Shown: positions 62,590 through 64,000 of the stretch, in pieces
Layout: each line of letters opens with the position of its first letter
Position numbering within the stretch: position 1 is the stretch's first letter
Source: Aphidius gifuensis
Lineage: Eukaryota; Arthropoda; Insecta; Hymenoptera; Braconidae
DNA: 64,000 nt
Reading direction: 5' to 3'
Assembly: GCF_014905175.1 (NCBI RefSeq)
Contig: NC_057793.1
Coordinates: forward strand, 5,022,001-5,086,000
Translations under genes and position numbers: made by a program
Notes under the pieces: generated by a model
Seen by the model: only the letters and a program-made list of their open reading frames with translations
Told to the model about the DNA's origin: nothing
Databases searched by the model: none

Positions 62590-62700
62590 ATGTCATACGT
62601 ATAGTTCCCGCGCATGTGCTACCAGTAAAATGAGACTTCTATTACACTAGCTTTGCGCGGCGACGTTCAGTCTCGTTTGTTCCAATCTCGCGGCTGTATG
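62590..62700 (+). promoter_or_regulatory. Promoter-like CpG-containing island
   Basis: A GC-raised patch with many CpG steps: TTCCCGCGC (E2F-like) near 62606, GCGCGGCGACG, and an initiator TCAGTC at 62667-62672 in GACGTTCAGTCTCG. It lies about 0.8 kb upstream of, and on the same strand as, the signal-peptide exon at 63484. It is the best candidate start of transcription for that gene. No TATA box or clear DPE is visible. Confidence 0.4.
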
Positions 62701-63480
62701 CGTTTAATTATCTCATCTAAATTATTTTAATTTCAAAAAAAAAAAAAAAACATTTTTAATCAGTCAATGAAATTATTAGATAAAAATAAATAAATAAATA
62801 AATATTTAAACAGGTGTCATTATAATTAATAATAAATTAATATTTAATTTTGTTCTTTTAAAAGTTTAATTTTATCATAATAAAATAAATCAAAAAATAA
62901 TTTTTTTTTATTTTAAATATATTATTATTTCAATGGTTATTTGTTTGTAATTTATTTATAATTAAAAAAAAAAAGTGTGGTAAAATTTATGGATTGAGAA
63001 AACAAAAAAGAAAACTAAACGAAAAATGAGTGTTTTAAGATTTCGATATTGTTGACGCCCTCAAAAACACATGGATGATAAAAATTGATAAAAAAAAAAA
63101 AATAAAATAAGTGTGAAAAGAGTGATAAGTGAGAGAGTGGTGTGAAGGGGTGTGAAAAAAACTTAAACAGTTTAAGGGAAATAGTACACCCTGTGGACCA
63201 ATTCTCTTGGGGCTTACGTTAATCTTGCTGTGATCGAAACTAAATTTAGGGGATAAAATATCAAACAAATTATTTGTCCTGATTTTAATAAAATAAGTTA
63301 AATAATGATCAAATAATTATTTTTAAATTAAATAACAATAATGTATTATTTTGTTATTTTTTTTAAATTGTGAAAATTGTGTATGACGTTTAATGTACTT
63401 GTACATTAATAACAATATTAGTTATATGATTTTTTTTAAACCATCGTGATTTATGACATTTCATATTTACATTTAAAGTT
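62701..63480 (+). other. Probable 5' UTR or first intron
   Basis: AT-rich, between the promoter-like island and the start exon. It may be 5' UTR, or contain a 5' UTR intron. A weak island covers 63130-63240. No upstream exon boundary can be placed. Confidence 0.35.
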
Positions 63481-63483
63481 AAA

Positions 63484-63535
63484 ATGGGCCGTTTAGATTG
63501 GATAAATCTAGTAGTGCTTTTTGCTATCATTGCAG
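63484..63535 (+). CDS. First coding exon, signal peptide, plus strand
   Basis: ATG 63484 has an ideal insect context (AAAATGG) and opens MGRLDWINLVVLFAIIA. Arg3 is followed by a hydrophobic core ending Ala-Ile-Ile-Ala, then TGCAG|GTGAGT, a near-perfect donor at 63535/63536. The exon has 17 codons plus one base, so phase 1, as is usual for signal-peptide exons of secreted, Ig-domain and receptor genes. A promoter-like island lies 0.8 kb upstream. The rest of the gene is right of the window, so the family cannot be named. This is the most secure coding exon here. Confidence 0.65.
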
Positions 63536-64000
63536 GTGAGTTTAATTTATTTATAATGAGTGTTTAAGTCTCATTAGTACGATTCATGAAAGGATGTTTA
63601 AATTTTTTTTTTGTATGAAACGTGTAAACATGTAATTTGAAAGAAAAAAAAATACATGTTTTTATTTATTAAATGCAAGCTATAATTTTTACATACTAAA
63701 TTATTGTCGAGTTTTCAATTTAACAAGTTCACTCAGTGAATAACACATGAATCGTGGGTAATCGCCTGTGTCAAGTTTCAAATACATGCTTGACTGATAA
63801 ATATGAAAAGTTTATATTTGAAAATTTTTTCAGATAATCTTATGAATACTTTTTTTTTTTTTTTCTTTTATATTTCATATAGTTTTATTTATTTTATTAT
63901 TATTTTTTTCGTTGAATTTTTTTTTGGCGCGTGAAAAAGTTGTGATATATTTCAATTGGCTGTGGCGTCGTCTGGTCTAGTTGATTTTCTATTACAATAG
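63536..64000 (+). other. Intron 1 of the 63484 gene, 5' part
   Basis: AT-rich to the window end with no acceptor followed by a fitting frame. The last 40 bases are slightly higher in GC. Confidence 0.5.

Noticed and set aside
1..64000. tRNA and rRNA genes
   Set aside because: No T-arm word (GGTTCGANTCC type) with a fitting A-box upstream, and no rRNA-like conserved block was seen.

Overview
The window looks like nuclear DNA of a very A+T-rich insect. By eye it is roughly three-quarters A+T, full of poly-A/poly-T runs and AT-type microsatellites. There is no operon-like layout, no rRNA or tRNA, and no complete multi-exon gene. The best coding signals are short exons with GT-AG style splice sites, which points to a eukaryote with long introns and intergenic spaces. 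A hymenopteran such as a braconid-type parasitoid would fit, but nothing here fixes the taxon.

Layout. At the left edge (1-2300) lies a possible plus-strand coding exon (148-229) and, facing it, a good minus-strand signal-peptide exon (1863-1923). From about 2.3 to 17.4 kb the DNA is almost entirely non-coding. It is broken by 100-300 bp islands of higher GC, and it carries a diverged miR-9/79-like hairpin (about 5.95 kb), a POU-type palindrome (9.97 kb), an inverted repeat (13.2 kb) and a 152-bp foldback MITE (16.6 kb). A plus-strand signal-peptide exon sits at 17505-17562, with a protein-like open frame 1.6 kb downstream. From 20 to 33 kb there are more islands, one with a 12-bp CpG palindrome and a hairpin (20.96-21.03 kb). 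At 33.5-34.8 kb there is a tandem array of nine ~151-bp units in an alternating two-type order. From 34.8 to 37.2 kb several plus-strand open stretches occur that I cannot identify. From 37 to 62 kb the island pattern continues, with a CRE palindrome (51.7 kb), a purine-rich tract (55.4 kb), a CT/GA-rich island with a long open frame (57.1-57.66 kb), and a composite of two large AT palindromes between 16-bp direct repeats (58.2-58.6 kb). The right edge has a CpG-containing promoter-like island (62.6-62.7 kb) followed by the clearest exon of the window, a signal-peptide start exon at 63484-63535.

How it fits together. The start exons at 17505 and 63484 are both on the plus strand and both end in phase 1 after a signal peptide, so they could be alternative first exons of one secreted or membrane gene whose body lies to the right, or first exons of two genes. 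The many islands in between are most simply read as candidate cis-regulatory elements of a gene-poor region. Most gene calls here are low confidence; single-exon open frames up to 145 codons occur but do not clearly exceed what chance allows.
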